From JAIUNP01 sp020161975 (GTDB lineage: Bacteria > Pseudomonadota > Alphaproteobacteria > Rhizobiales > Beijerinckiaceae): a stretch of DNA of 64,000 bases. Below the pieces are notes generated by a model. The model saw only the letters and a program-made list of their open reading frames with translations. It did no database searches and was not told where the DNA came from. A program made the position numbers and the translations under genes. The DNA lies in NCBI GenBank assembly GCA_036745275.1, contig DAIOGK010000005.1, forward strand, positions 139,784 to 203,783, in the 5' to 3' direction. Shown here piece after piece: positions 42,090 to 49,398 of the stretch. The number at the start of each line of letters is the position of its first letter. Position 1 is the stretch's first letter.

Positions 42090-43262
42090 ATGAGGGCTGA
42101 TCGCTTGTTGGGCTGGCGCGTCAGCACGCATACGCGCCTTCAGGACTTCACCGGACCAGCATGGGATGCCTGCGCAGCACCGTCGCGCAACCCATTCGTA
42201 TCCTTCGCCTTTCTCTCGGCGCTGGAAGACAGCGGCTGCGTGGGCGGCCGCACGGGCTGGGCGCCCGCGCATCAGGCGGTGCGCGACAGCGACGGCAATG
42301 TCGTTGCCGTGGCACCGACCTATGTGAAGAGCCACAGCCTCGGTGAATATGTGTTTGATCACGGCTGGGCCGAGGCCTTTGCGCGGGCCGGCGGCGCCTA
42401 TTACCCGAAAATCCAGGTCGCGGTGCCCTTCACGCCAGCCACGGGGCCGCGCCTGATCGTTCGCGAGGGGATTGATCGCCCCGCCGCAATCGATGCTCTG
42501 ACGCAAGGGCTTGAAGCCCTCCGCAGACAACTCGATGCTTCGTCCATCCACGCGACCTTCCTGCCGGAAGCCGAAGCGGACGCGTTGGCTGCACACAGCT
42601 ATCTCATCCGCACTGACCGGCAGTTTCACTGGGACAACGCAGGCTACGGCGCGTTCGACGATTTCCTCGCCGCCCTGTCCTCACGCAAGCGCAAGATGAT
42701 CCGCCGTGAGCGGAAGGATGCGCTGGCAAACGACATCACCATCCGCTGGTTGACCGGGCGCGACATTACGGAAGCTCACTGGGATGCGTTCTTTACGTTC
42801 TACATGAACACCGGCGCCCGCAAATGGGGCACCCCCTACCTCAACCGCCCGTTCTTCAGCCTGATCGGTGAGCGGATGGCCGATGCTTTGCTGCTGGTCA
42901 TCGCCGAGCGCGCCGGCAAGCCCATCGCCGGCGCCATCAATTTTATCGGCGGTGGCACGCTGTTCGGTCGCAACTGGGGCGCCATCGAGGATCACCCCTT
43001 TCTGCATTTCGAGGTCTGCTATTATCAGGCCATGGAATTTGCCATCGCGCGCGGGCTTGCACGGGTCGAGGCCGGTGCGCAGGGCGAACACAAGCTGTTG
43101 CGCGGCTACCGCCCCGTCACCACCTTTTCCGCCCATGCCATAGCGCATGAAGGCCTCAGGGCCGCCGTCGCCCGTTACCTGAAGGTTGAACGCGAAGCCG
43201 TGCGCGAGGACAAGATTGAACTGGACAGGATGACCCCCTTTCGGCGAACCTCTGATCCGTAG
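42090..43262 (+). CDS. DUF482/FemAB-like GNAT-fold protein
   Basis: A 390-residue protein of COG3146 (peptidogalycan biosynthesis-type, GNAT superfamily). N-terminal WDACAAPSRNPFVSFAFLSALEDSGCVG, RDSDGNVVAVAPTYVKSHSLGEYVFDHGWAEAFARAGGAYYPK and FLSSRKRKMIRRERK-like SSRKRKMIRRERKDA are hallmarks. The C-terminal LVIAERAGKPIAGAINFI and HYQAMEFAIARGL-like segments follow. Exact acyl donor and acceptor are unknown. It starts 11 nt after the GDPD stop. Confidence 0.88.
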   Translation: MRADRLLGWRVSTHTRLQDFTGPAWDACAAPSRNPFVSFAFLSALEDSGCVGGRTGWAPAHQAVRDSDGNVVAVAPTYVKSHSLGEYVFDHGWAEAFARAGGAYYPKIQVAVPFTPATGPRLIVREGIDRPAAIDALTQGLEALRRQLDASSIHATFLPEAEADALAAHSYLIRTDRQFHWDNAGYGAFDDFLAALSSRKRKMIRRERKDALANDITIRWLTGRDITEAHWDAFFTFYMNTGARKWGTPYLNRPFFSLIGERMADALLLVIAERAGKPIAGAINFIGGGTLFGRNWGAIEDHPFLHFEVCYYQAMEFAIARGLARVEAGAQGEHKLLRGYRPVTTFSAHAIAHEGLRAAVARYLKVEREAVREDKIELDRMTPFRRTSDP

Positions 43263-43342
43263 TCCTGCCGCATCATCCTACGTTCATGTCGCCCCGCTAG
43301 TGTAATGTTGGCGACGACATAAATTTCCCGGAGGGGTCTGAG

Positions 43343-43690
43343 ATGGAGAGACGGAATTTCCTGAAAGGTGCATTGGCGCTGTTTGGCGCAGCGGCTGTGG
43401 GCGCAACGATAACCACAGACGAGGCTACGGCAGCCACCCCTACCCCAAAGCTCACGCCGGAAACGCCTGATGTGAAGGCAGAACCGGTTGCTGACGGCGA
43501 TAATAAAGAAATGGATGCCGACGGCCAGTATTACTACCGCCGTCGATACTACCGCCCGCGTCGCAGATTATATTATCGCCGTCCTCGGCGGTACTATTAT
43601 CGCCCCCGTCGGTACTACTACCGCCGCCCTCGGCGCCGGATCTATTATCGGCCGCGGCGCGTTTATTACCGCCGGGCTTACTTCTGGTAA
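43343..43690 (+). CDS. Tat-exported Tyr/Arg-rich small protein
   Basis: A 115-residue protein in three parts. Residues 1-30: twin-arginine signal ERRNFLKGALALFGAAAVG, ending ATA for cleavage. Residues 31-61: Thr/Pro-rich then acidic spacer (DVKAEPVADGDNKEMDADG). Residues 62-115: 54 residues with about 24 Arg, 18 Tyr and 5 Pro in units such as RRYYYRPRR and RRPRRYYYRP, ending AYFW. No known fold. The tail could bind nucleic acid, acidic polysaccharide or peptidoglycan, or crosslink through Tyr; all of these are inference. A strong GGAGGGG precedes the ATG. It stands alone between the DUF482 and HIT genes. Confidence 0.75.
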   Translation: MERRNFLKGALALFGAAAVGATITTDEATAATPTPKLTPETPDVKAEPVADGDNKEMDADGQYYYRRRYYRPRRRLYYRRPRRYYYRPRRYYYRRPRRRIYYRPRRVYYRRAYFW

Positions 43691-43762
43691 GCGCGCCGTT
43701 CCTGTAGCATCAGTGACGGGCGGCCACTGGCCGCCCGTGTGGTTTGAATGTCCGGAGTTGCC

Positions 43763-44194
43763 ATGGTCGCGCCTGCCTATGATCCCAACAACATTTTCGC
43801 AAAAATCCTGCGCGGCGAGATTCCCTGCCACAAGGTCTATGAGGATGAGCATGTGCTGGCCTTTATGGACATCATGCCGCGCGGTGACGGCCACACGCTG
43901 GTGATTCCGAAAGTCGCAGCACGCAACATTCTCGATCTGCCTGCGGAAGCTTTTGCGCCGCTGATGGCCGGCGTGCAGAAGGTTGCACGTGCCGCCAAGG
44001 CCGCGCTCGACGCCGATGGCATCACGCTCCAGCAATTTTCAGAGCCGGCGGGCGGACAGGTGGTATTCCACATCCACTTTCACGTCATTCCGCGCTGGAA
44101 CGGCGTGAGATTGCGGCCGCATACCGGCGAAATGGCGCCAGGCGCCGAACTCGCCGGATTCGCAAAGAAGATCGCGGCAGCGATTGGTGCATAA
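43763..44194 (+). CDS. HIT family hydrolase
   Basis: A 143-residue protein starting MVAPAYDPNNIFAKILRGEIPC, with GGAG at 6 nt; the ATG at 43748 is the alternative. The histidine triad VVFHIHFHVIPRW is intact, and FMDIMPRGDGHTLVIPK is the usual HIT pattern. These enzymes hydrolyse nucleoside phosphoramidates and related nucleotide conjugates. The stop overlaps REP-like copy D. Confidence 0.94.
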   Translation: MVAPAYDPNNIFAKILRGEIPCHKVYEDEHVLAFMDIMPRGDGHTLVIPKVAARNILDLPAEAFAPLMAGVQKVARAAKAALDADGITLQQFSEPAGGQVVFHIHFHVIPRWNGVRLRPHTGEMAPGAELAGFAKKIAAAIGA

Positions 44195-44228
44195 AGACGT
44201 GAATGGCCCGCCTTCGCGGAGCCATGCC
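44194..44228 (+). repeat. REP-like palindrome, copy D (dispersed)
   Basis: AAGACGTGAATGGCCCGC-CTTC-GCGG-A-GCCATGCC: same 35-nt unit as the copies at the GIY-YIG gene, 20 kb away, with a one-base shift in the right arm. It starts on the last base of the HIT stop and ends 10 nt before the tpiA stop, so it probably also acts as a terminator for these convergent genes. Confidence 0.75.
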
Positions 44229-44238
44229 ACCGCCGCAC

Positions 44239-45006
44239 TCAGCGATAGGCCGCCGCGATTGCGAGGAAGTCCGCTGCCTTGAGGCTGGCGCCGCCGATCA
44301 GGGCGCCATCGACGTTGGCAACCGCCATCAGCGCGGCAGCGTTGTCGGGCTTGACCGAACCGCCGTAGAGAATGCGCATCCGCCCGGCCGTATCGGCGCC
44401 GAGCGCGCCCCGAAGCGTCTTGCGGATATCGGCATGAACCTCAGCGACATCGGCAATGGTCGGCGTGAGCCCCGTCCCGATCGCCCAGACCGGCTCATAG
44501 GCAATGATCGTGTTCCAGCGGCTCGCCCCCTCCGGCAGCGAACCCTTCACCTGCCTGCGAACGACGGCCAGCGTCTTGCCCGCTTCACGTTCGGCCCGGG
44601 TCTCACCCACGCAGACAATGGCGCGCAGGCCAGCGCGCAGCGCAGCCTCGGCCTTCGCCTTTACAATGGTGCTGGTCTCGCCATGGTCGGCGCGGCGCTC
44701 GGAATGACCGACGATCACGAAACTCGCCCCGGAATCAGCCAGCATTTCGGCGGAAATATCGCCCGTATGCGCACCGCTCGCCTTGGCATGGCAATCCTGC
44801 CCGCCGATTTCCAGCTTCGATCCAAGGCAGGCCGCCGCCGCCGTCAGCACCAAAGTCGCCGGGGTGCAGATGAGCAGTGCGGCGCGATTCTGAAGCGCGA
44901 CGTCATAGCCGTCGGCAATGGCCTTGATCTCGGACAGTGAGGCCCGCGTGCCGTTCATTTTCCAGTTTCCGGCAACAAGGGGGCGCGGGCGGGAGGTGAT
45001 GGCCAT
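44239..45006 (-). CDS. tpiA: Triosephosphate isomerase
   Basis: A 255-residue TIM-barrel enzyme interconverting DHAP and glyceraldehyde-3-phosphate. Lys16 in GNWKMNG, electrophile His101 in VGHSERR, catalytic Glu171 in AYEPVWAIGTG and the phosphate loop LYGGSVKPDN are present. The ATG at 45006 is chosen; one 7 codons earlier (45027) is possible, and neither has a strong ribosome site. It is convergent with the HIT gene. Confidence 0.96.
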   Translation of the reverse strand: MAITSRPRPLVAGNWKMNGTRASLSEIKAIADGYDVALQNRAALLICTPATLVLTAAAACLGSKLEIGGQDCHAKASGAHTGDISAEMLADSGASFVIVGHSERRADHGETSTIVKAKAEAALRAGLRAIVCVGETRAEREAGKTLAVVRRQVKGSLPEGASRWNTIIAYEPVWAIGTGLTPTIADVAEVHADIRKTLRGALGADTAGRMRILYGGSVKPDNAAALMAVANVDGALIGGASLKAADFLAIAAAYR

Positions 45007-45133
45007 CGGGAATCTCGCTTCGATCATTGAAAGTCGGCCTTTTTCCTAGCGGGCGCTGTGAAATGACGCAATGCGGCCTTTGGTCTGTGCTTTTCAGCGT
45101 GTAAACGGGAACACTCTTCTCGGAATCTTCGAC

Positions 45134-46018
45134 ATGACCAGCATCCACCGCCTTCCGCCCCCGCGCGGCATCGACCACCTTGTCATCGCAGCGCGTGATC
45201 TTGACGCGCTGGCCGCGCATTATCGGCAGCTCGGCTTCACTGTGGGGCCGCGCAACACGCATCCCTGGGGCACTGAAAACCACATCGTCCAGATGCCCGG
45301 TTGCTTTCTGGAGTTGATCGGCGTGGGTCATGGCGCCGCGATTCCCGAACAGACCGGCAGGGCTTACAGTTTTGGCGGCTTTGTCCGCGATTACCTCGCC
45401 CAAAGCGAAGGGCTGGCCATGCTGGTTCTGGAAAGTAACAACGCCATCGGCGATGCCGAGGACTTCCGCAAAGCCGGAATCGGCAATTTCGAGCCGTTCT
45501 TTTTCGAGCGCAGCGGGATTCGCGCCGATGGCAGCGTGGCGAGGGTCGCCTTCACACTCGCCTTCGCAAAATGGCGGGGGGTGACTGGGGCCGGCTTCTT
45601 CACTTGCCAGCAGCATGAGCCGCAGAACTTCTGGAACCCCGCCGTGCAGACGCATGAAAACGGCGTGACCGGCATCGCCCGCGTCACCATGGTCGCGGAT
45701 GACCCATCCGACATGCACGAATTCCTCGGCGCTTTCATCCGTCAGCGCGAGATGCGCGCGACCTCTTTCGGCATCGAACTCGACACGGGCCGGGGGATTG
45801 TTGAAGTGCTTTCGCGCACAGCCTTCCGGTTCCGTTTCGGCGTAGAGCCGCCGGGTAGCCCCGCCCTGGGGCCGCAGTTTGCCGCAATCACCTTCAACTG
45901 TGCAAAACCATCAGTGGTGGCCGCTCAGCAATCAGGACAACCGATCACGGCAGACAAAATGGGGGTAATTCCGGCTGAACTTGCAACAGGAGTTGTATTG
46001 GCCTTTGTCGGAAAATAG
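45134..46018 (+). CDS. VOC superfamily (glyoxalase-like) protein
   Basis: A 294-residue protein starting MTSIHRLPPPRGIDHLVIAARDLD, a glyoxalase_3-type beginning (GIDHLVIAARDLDALAAHY...LGFTVGPRNTHPWGTENHIVQMPGCFLELI). The HPWGTEN and CFLEL motifs supply metal ligands in this family. The second half repeats the fold around MVADDPSDMHEFLGAFI. A TTG/ATG further upstream would add 21 residues without family support. Substrate unknown. Confidence 0.87.
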   Translation: MTSIHRLPPPRGIDHLVIAARDLDALAAHYRQLGFTVGPRNTHPWGTENHIVQMPGCFLELIGVGHGAAIPEQTGRAYSFGGFVRDYLAQSEGLAMLVLESNNAIGDAEDFRKAGIGNFEPFFFERSGIRADGSVARVAFTLAFAKWRGVTGAGFFTCQQHEPQNFWNPAVQTHENGVTGIARVTMVADDPSDMHEFLGAFIRQREMRATSFGIELDTGRGIVEVLSRTAFRFRFGVEPPGSPALGPQFAAITFNCAKPSVVAAQQSGQPITADKMGVIPAELATGVVLAFVGK

Positions 46019-46030
46019 TCGGAGCCACAA

Positions 46031-46381
46031 GTGCGCATTCTCGTTATTGCATTCATCATCGGCGTTGCCGCGATCATGAGTTGGATTGTGCTTCAGCCGG
46101 AATGTCGGGACGGCGAGATTTTCGAGAACGAACAGCAGTGCGTGAACACCGCAGGCTATGACCGTCGCTTCTGCGAGCAGGCCTTCTCCCGTAAAAAGGA
46201 CGCCATTCATCGGGCTGGAAATGTCTTTGCCACGCAAAGCGATTGCCAGATGCGCCATCCGGTCTGTATCGAGTATCCCAGCGCGCATGGCTGGACACCC
46301 AAGCCGTCCGGTTATTGCGTGGTGCGCGCCAGCGATGGTGCGCTCGCCACCATGGTGCCGGTCTACGGGCCGCGCAAATAA
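46031..46381 (+). CDS. Small Cys-rich exported or anchored protein, DUF1190-like
   Basis: A 116-residue protein from GTG (GGAG at 7 nt). An N-terminal hydrophobic segment (ILVIAFIIGVAAIMSWIVLQP) precedes six Cys in pattern (ECRDGEIFENEQQCVNTAGY, FCEQAF, DCQMRHPVCIEYP, YCVVRA). The spacing FENEQQC...FCEQAFSRKKDA...FATQSDC resembles DUF1190/YgiB proteins. Three disulphides in the periplasm are likely. It lies 12 nt after the VOC gene and 9 nt before kdsA, so it is probably in that operon. Function unknown. Confidence 0.7.
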   Translation: MRILVIAFIIGVAAIMSWIVLQPECRDGEIFENEQQCVNTAGYDRRFCEQAFSRKKDAIHRAGNVFATQSDCQMRHPVCIEYPSAHGWTPKPSGYCVVRASDGALATMVPVYGPRK

Positions 46382-46390
46382 GGATCAACG

Positions 46391-47239
46391 ATGGCTGAGA
46401 TGCAAGCAACGCCGGGCGAAACCGTCCGGATCGGCAATGTCGTTTTTGACAACAACGAGAAACTGGCGCTCATCGCCGGCCCCTGCCAGATGGAAAGCCG
46501 CGACCACGCCATGGAACATGCGGCCTTTCTGGCCGAACTCGCGCGGAAGCATTCCATCGGCATCGTCTACAAAACCTCCTATGACAAGGCGAACCGCACC
46601 AGTGTGAATGCCGCGCGCGGCATAGGCCTCGAAAAGGCCATGGCTGTGTTCGCCGAGATCAAGGCCACCTATGGGTTGCCAGTGATTACCGATGTGCACG
46701 AGACCTTCCACTGCGCGGAAGTGGCCAAAGTTGTCGATGTGCTGCAAATTCCGGCCTATCTCTGTCGCCAGACCGACCTCCTGCTTGCCGCCGGGCGCAC
46801 AGGCGCGGCCATCAACATCAAGAAGGGCCAGTTCCTCGCGCCGTGGGACATGGCCAATGTCGTCGCCAAGGTGCGTTCCACCGGCAATGCGCGTGTGATG
46901 GTTTGCGAACGCGGCGCGTCGTTCGGCTACAACACGCTCGTCTCTGACATGCGCGCCCTGCCGATCATGGCGGAAACCTGCAAAGCGCCGGTGATTTTCG
47001 ATGCGACACATTCCGTGCAGCAACCGGGGGGCCTCGGCGGTTCCTCAGGCGGTGAACGGCGATTCGTAGCTGCGCTCGGCCGCGCCGCCGTCGCGGTGGG
47101 CGTCGCCGGCATCTTCATCGAATGCCACAATGATCCCGACCGCGCGCCCTGCGACGGCCCGAACATGGTGCCGCTCAAGGATATGCCGGCGCTCATCGGC
47201 CAGTTGCTGGCCTTCGATGCGCTGACCAAGGGGCGATAA
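46391..47239 (+). CDS. kdsA: 3-deoxy-8-phosphooctulonate synthase (Kdo-8-P synthase)
   Basis: A 282-residue TIM-barrel enzyme condensing arabinose-5-phosphate and PEP for Kdo of LPS. LIAGPCQMES, YKTSYDKANRTS, GLPVITDVHE, LCRQTDLLLAAG, NIKKGQF and FDATHSVQQPGG match the family. Cys32 in AGPCQMES marks the metal-dependent class; metal-independent enzymes carry Asn here. The following MFS gene is separated by 58 nt holding two small inverted repeats. Confidence 0.96.
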   Translation: MAEMQATPGETVRIGNVVFDNNEKLALIAGPCQMESRDHAMEHAAFLAELARKHSIGIVYKTSYDKANRTSVNAARGIGLEKAMAVFAEIKATYGLPVITDVHETFHCAEVAKVVDVLQIPAYLCRQTDLLLAAGRTGAAINIKKGQFLAPWDMANVVAKVRSTGNARVMVCERGASFGYNTLVSDMRALPIMAETCKAPVIFDATHSVQQPGGLGGSSGGERRFVAALGRAAVAVGVAGIFIECHNDPDRAPCDGPNMVPLKDMPALIGQLLAFDALTKGR

Positions 47240-47297
47240 ATACTAAGCTCTCTAAGATACATCTTGACCTGAAAGTCGGATCGTCCGACAAGGACGC

Positions 47298-48479
47298 ATG
47301 ACCCTGCCGCTTGTCGTCGTGCTCGGGATCGTCGGAATCGGCGTGTCCTATAACCAACGCATGCTGGACCCGCTCACCGTGCTGCTTGCGCGGGATCTGG
47401 CGGCGGAAGTGTCCAATATTGTGCTGCTGTCGCCAGCCTTCACCCTGCCCTACGCTTTGGGTCAACCAATTCTCGGCCCGGTGGCGGATGCCGTGGGCAA
47501 GGCGCGCGTCCTGCGGCTTTGCATGGCCACGATCATCGCCAGCGCTGTTGCGACGCTGTTTGTGACAAACTACCCGCTGCTGGTCGCGCTGCGCATGCTG
47601 GCTGGTCTGGCGGCTGGCGGCATCATCCCTGTTTCGCTGGCGCTGATTGCCGACCGCACACCGGTCGAGGAGCGGCAGGTGGCGATGAGCCATTTCATGC
47701 TGGTCCTGATTGTCAGCCAGATTTTTACGGCGCCGGTATCAGCCTATGTGGCGCAGAAATTCCACTGGCACGCGACTGTGATCGTGGCGCTGGTGCTGGC
47801 GGCCTTTGCCTATGCCATGCTGCTCTGGCGGGTGAAGCCCAATTCCAGGGCGGTGCGCACACCGTTCAGCGCGGTCAACGCGGTGCGGACTTACCGGACG
47901 ATCCTGGCGGACCCGCGGGCGCGAACCTGTTACGCGGCAGTGCTGGCGGAAGGCATCTTCATCTTCGGCATCACGCCGCATATTGCGCCGATCCTCGAAC
48001 AGCGCGGCCTCGGCGGCGCAACGGAGGCGGGCTATGTGCTCGCCGGCATGGGCGGCGGCGGCATTCTCTATGCGCTGTCGGTAACGCGGCTGGTCCGGCG
48101 CTTCGACATCTTTACGCTGATGCGGGCGGGCGGCGTGCTGGTTGCCACCGGCCTCTTCGCAACCGCGCTGTCGTTGAACTGGCAGATGATGGTCGTCGCC
48201 TATGCTATCCTCGGCTTCGGCTTCTACATGCTGCACTCCGGCCTTCAGACGCGCGTGACCGAGGTGATTCCGACCTCGCGCGCTTCAGTGGTTTCGCTGC
48301 ACGCCTTCTTCATGTTTCTTGGCATCGCGGGCGGGCCGATCCTGTTCGGCTGGGCGGACACGCATTTCGGGCTTCTGTGGCCGCTGCTGGTATTCGCCGC
48401 CGGCATTCTGATTGCCAGCACCGGCGCTGCCAGTCGCCTGAAGAGACTGGACGCCGCCGGCGCGCGAAGCGAGGCTTAG
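47298..48479 (+). CDS. MFS transporter
   Basis: A 393-residue protein with twelve membrane helices. Motif A-like GPVADAVGKARVLRL lies between helices 2 and 3, and ADRTPVEERQVAMS is in the central part. It resembles the aromatic or arabinose-efflux branch; substrate cannot be assigned. AAGAT-AC-ATCTT (about 47256) and GTCGGA-TCG-TCCGAC (47275-47289) lie immediately upstream and could be operators. It is convergent with the RidA gene, with only 5 nt between the stops. Confidence 0.86.
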   Translation: MTLPLVVVLGIVGIGVSYNQRMLDPLTVLLARDLAAEVSNIVLLSPAFTLPYALGQPILGPVADAVGKARVLRLCMATIIASAVATLFVTNYPLLVALRMLAGLAAGGIIPVSLALIADRTPVEERQVAMSHFMLVLIVSQIFTAPVSAYVAQKFHWHATVIVALVLAAFAYAMLLWRVKPNSRAVRTPFSAVNAVRTYRTILADPRARTCYAAVLAEGIFIFGITPHIAPILEQRGLGGATEAGYVLAGMGGGGILYALSVTRLVRRFDIFTLMRAGGVLVATGLFATALSLNWQMMVVAYAILGFGFYMLHSGLQTRVTEVIPTSRASVVSLHAFFMFLGIAGGPILFGWADTHFGLLWPLLVFAAGILIASTGAASRLKRLDAAGARSEA

Positions 48480-48484
48480 CCCGC

Positions 48485-48832
48485 TTACCTGGCCGCCTTG
48501 ACCATGATCTCGACCTTGTAGGCCGGGGTGGCGAGCGCAGCCTGAACCGTGGCGCGGGCGGGCGTGTTGCCCGGCGAGACCCAGGCGTCCCACACGGCAT
48601 TCATCTTCGGAAAGTCCGCCATGTCGGCCAGCCAGATGTTGGCGGTGATCAGCTTGGCCTTGTCGGTGCCGGCAGCGGCGAGCAGGCGGTCGATCTCGGC
48701 GAGAATCTGCTTGGTCTGGCCGGTGGCATCAGCGCCGGTGTCATCGGCCACGATGCCGGCGAGGTAAACCGTATCGCCATGGATGACGGCTTTCGACATG
48801 CGCGGGCCAGTTTCGATGCGCTTGAGGGTCAT
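48485..48832 (-). CDS. RidA family protein (second paralogue)
   Basis: A 115-residue protein starting MTLKRIETGPRMSKAVIHGD; the ATG follows AAGGA at 6-7 nt. DTVYLAGIVADDTGADATGQTKQILAEIDRLLAAAGTDK and NTPARATVQAALATPAYKVEIMVKAA match RidA, with Arg in PARATV. It is more compact than the RidA at 40856 and belongs to another subgroup. Divergent from clpS. Confidence 0.92.
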   Translation of the reverse strand: MTLKRIETGPRMSKAVIHGDTVYLAGIVADDTGADATGQTKQILAEIDRLLAAAGTDKAKLITANIWLADMADFPKMNAVWDAWVSPGNTPARATVQAALATPAYKVEIMVKAAR

Positions 48833-48999
48833 GAAGTATCCTTTCATCGGTCGTACGTTCTGTCTTGGGGTTAGCGGCGATTGTTTTTTCTGTCCACTGT
48901 CAGAACGGCATGTCGCACCCTACATTCATCTTTGCTTTGTCATGATCCCGGGAAACACTCTTGAATCGCATCCGCCGTTACCGCAGTCTGCCAAATCAC

Positions 49000-49389
49000 A
49001 TGACGACCGAGCTGATGACCAAACCACGCCCTGCCCTTCCCGCGATCGTCGCGGGACCGGATGAGCACGGCCCCGCCGACGGCGGGCGCGACGGCGCGGG
49101 CACGCTGATTGCGCCGCGCTCGAAAACCCAGGCCAAACGGCCGAGCCTCTATCGGGTGCTGCTGCTCAACGATGACTTCACGCCGATGGAGTTCGTCATC
49201 CACGTTCTCAGGCAGTTTTTCGCCAAGAGCATCGAGGATGCGACCGAAATCATGCTCCACGTCCACCACAATGGCGTGGGTGAATGCGGGACCTACACTT
49301 ACGAGGTCGCCGAAACCAAGGTGACACTGGTGATGGATTTCGCTCGCCAGCATAACCATCCCCTGCAATGCGTCATGGAAAAGAAGTGA
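49000..49389 (+). CDS. clpS: ATP-dependent Clp protease adaptor ClpS
   Basis: A 129-residue protein from the ATG at 49000; a TTG at 48961 or an ATG at 49015 are alternatives, and the disordered N-terminus makes the choice uncertain. The core LYRVLLLNDDFTPMEFVIHVLRQFF...HHNGVGECGTYTYEVAETK carries the N-degron pocket (NDD-TPMEFV). ClpS delivers N-end-rule substrates to ClpA, encoded 9 nt downstream. Confidence 0.94.
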   Translation: MTTELMTKPRPALPAIVAGPDEHGPADGGRDGAGTLIAPRSKTQAKRPSLYRVLLLNDDFTPMEFVIHVLRQFFAKSIEDATEIMLHVHHNGVGECGTYTYEVAETKVTLVMDFARQHNHPLQCVMEKK

Positions 49390-49398
49390 GGCCCCAAC

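Noticed and set aside
47519..48874. 451-codon plus-strand frame overlapping the MFS gene
   Set aside because: Arg/Pro/His-rich without hydrophobic helices, out of frame with the clear MFS protein.
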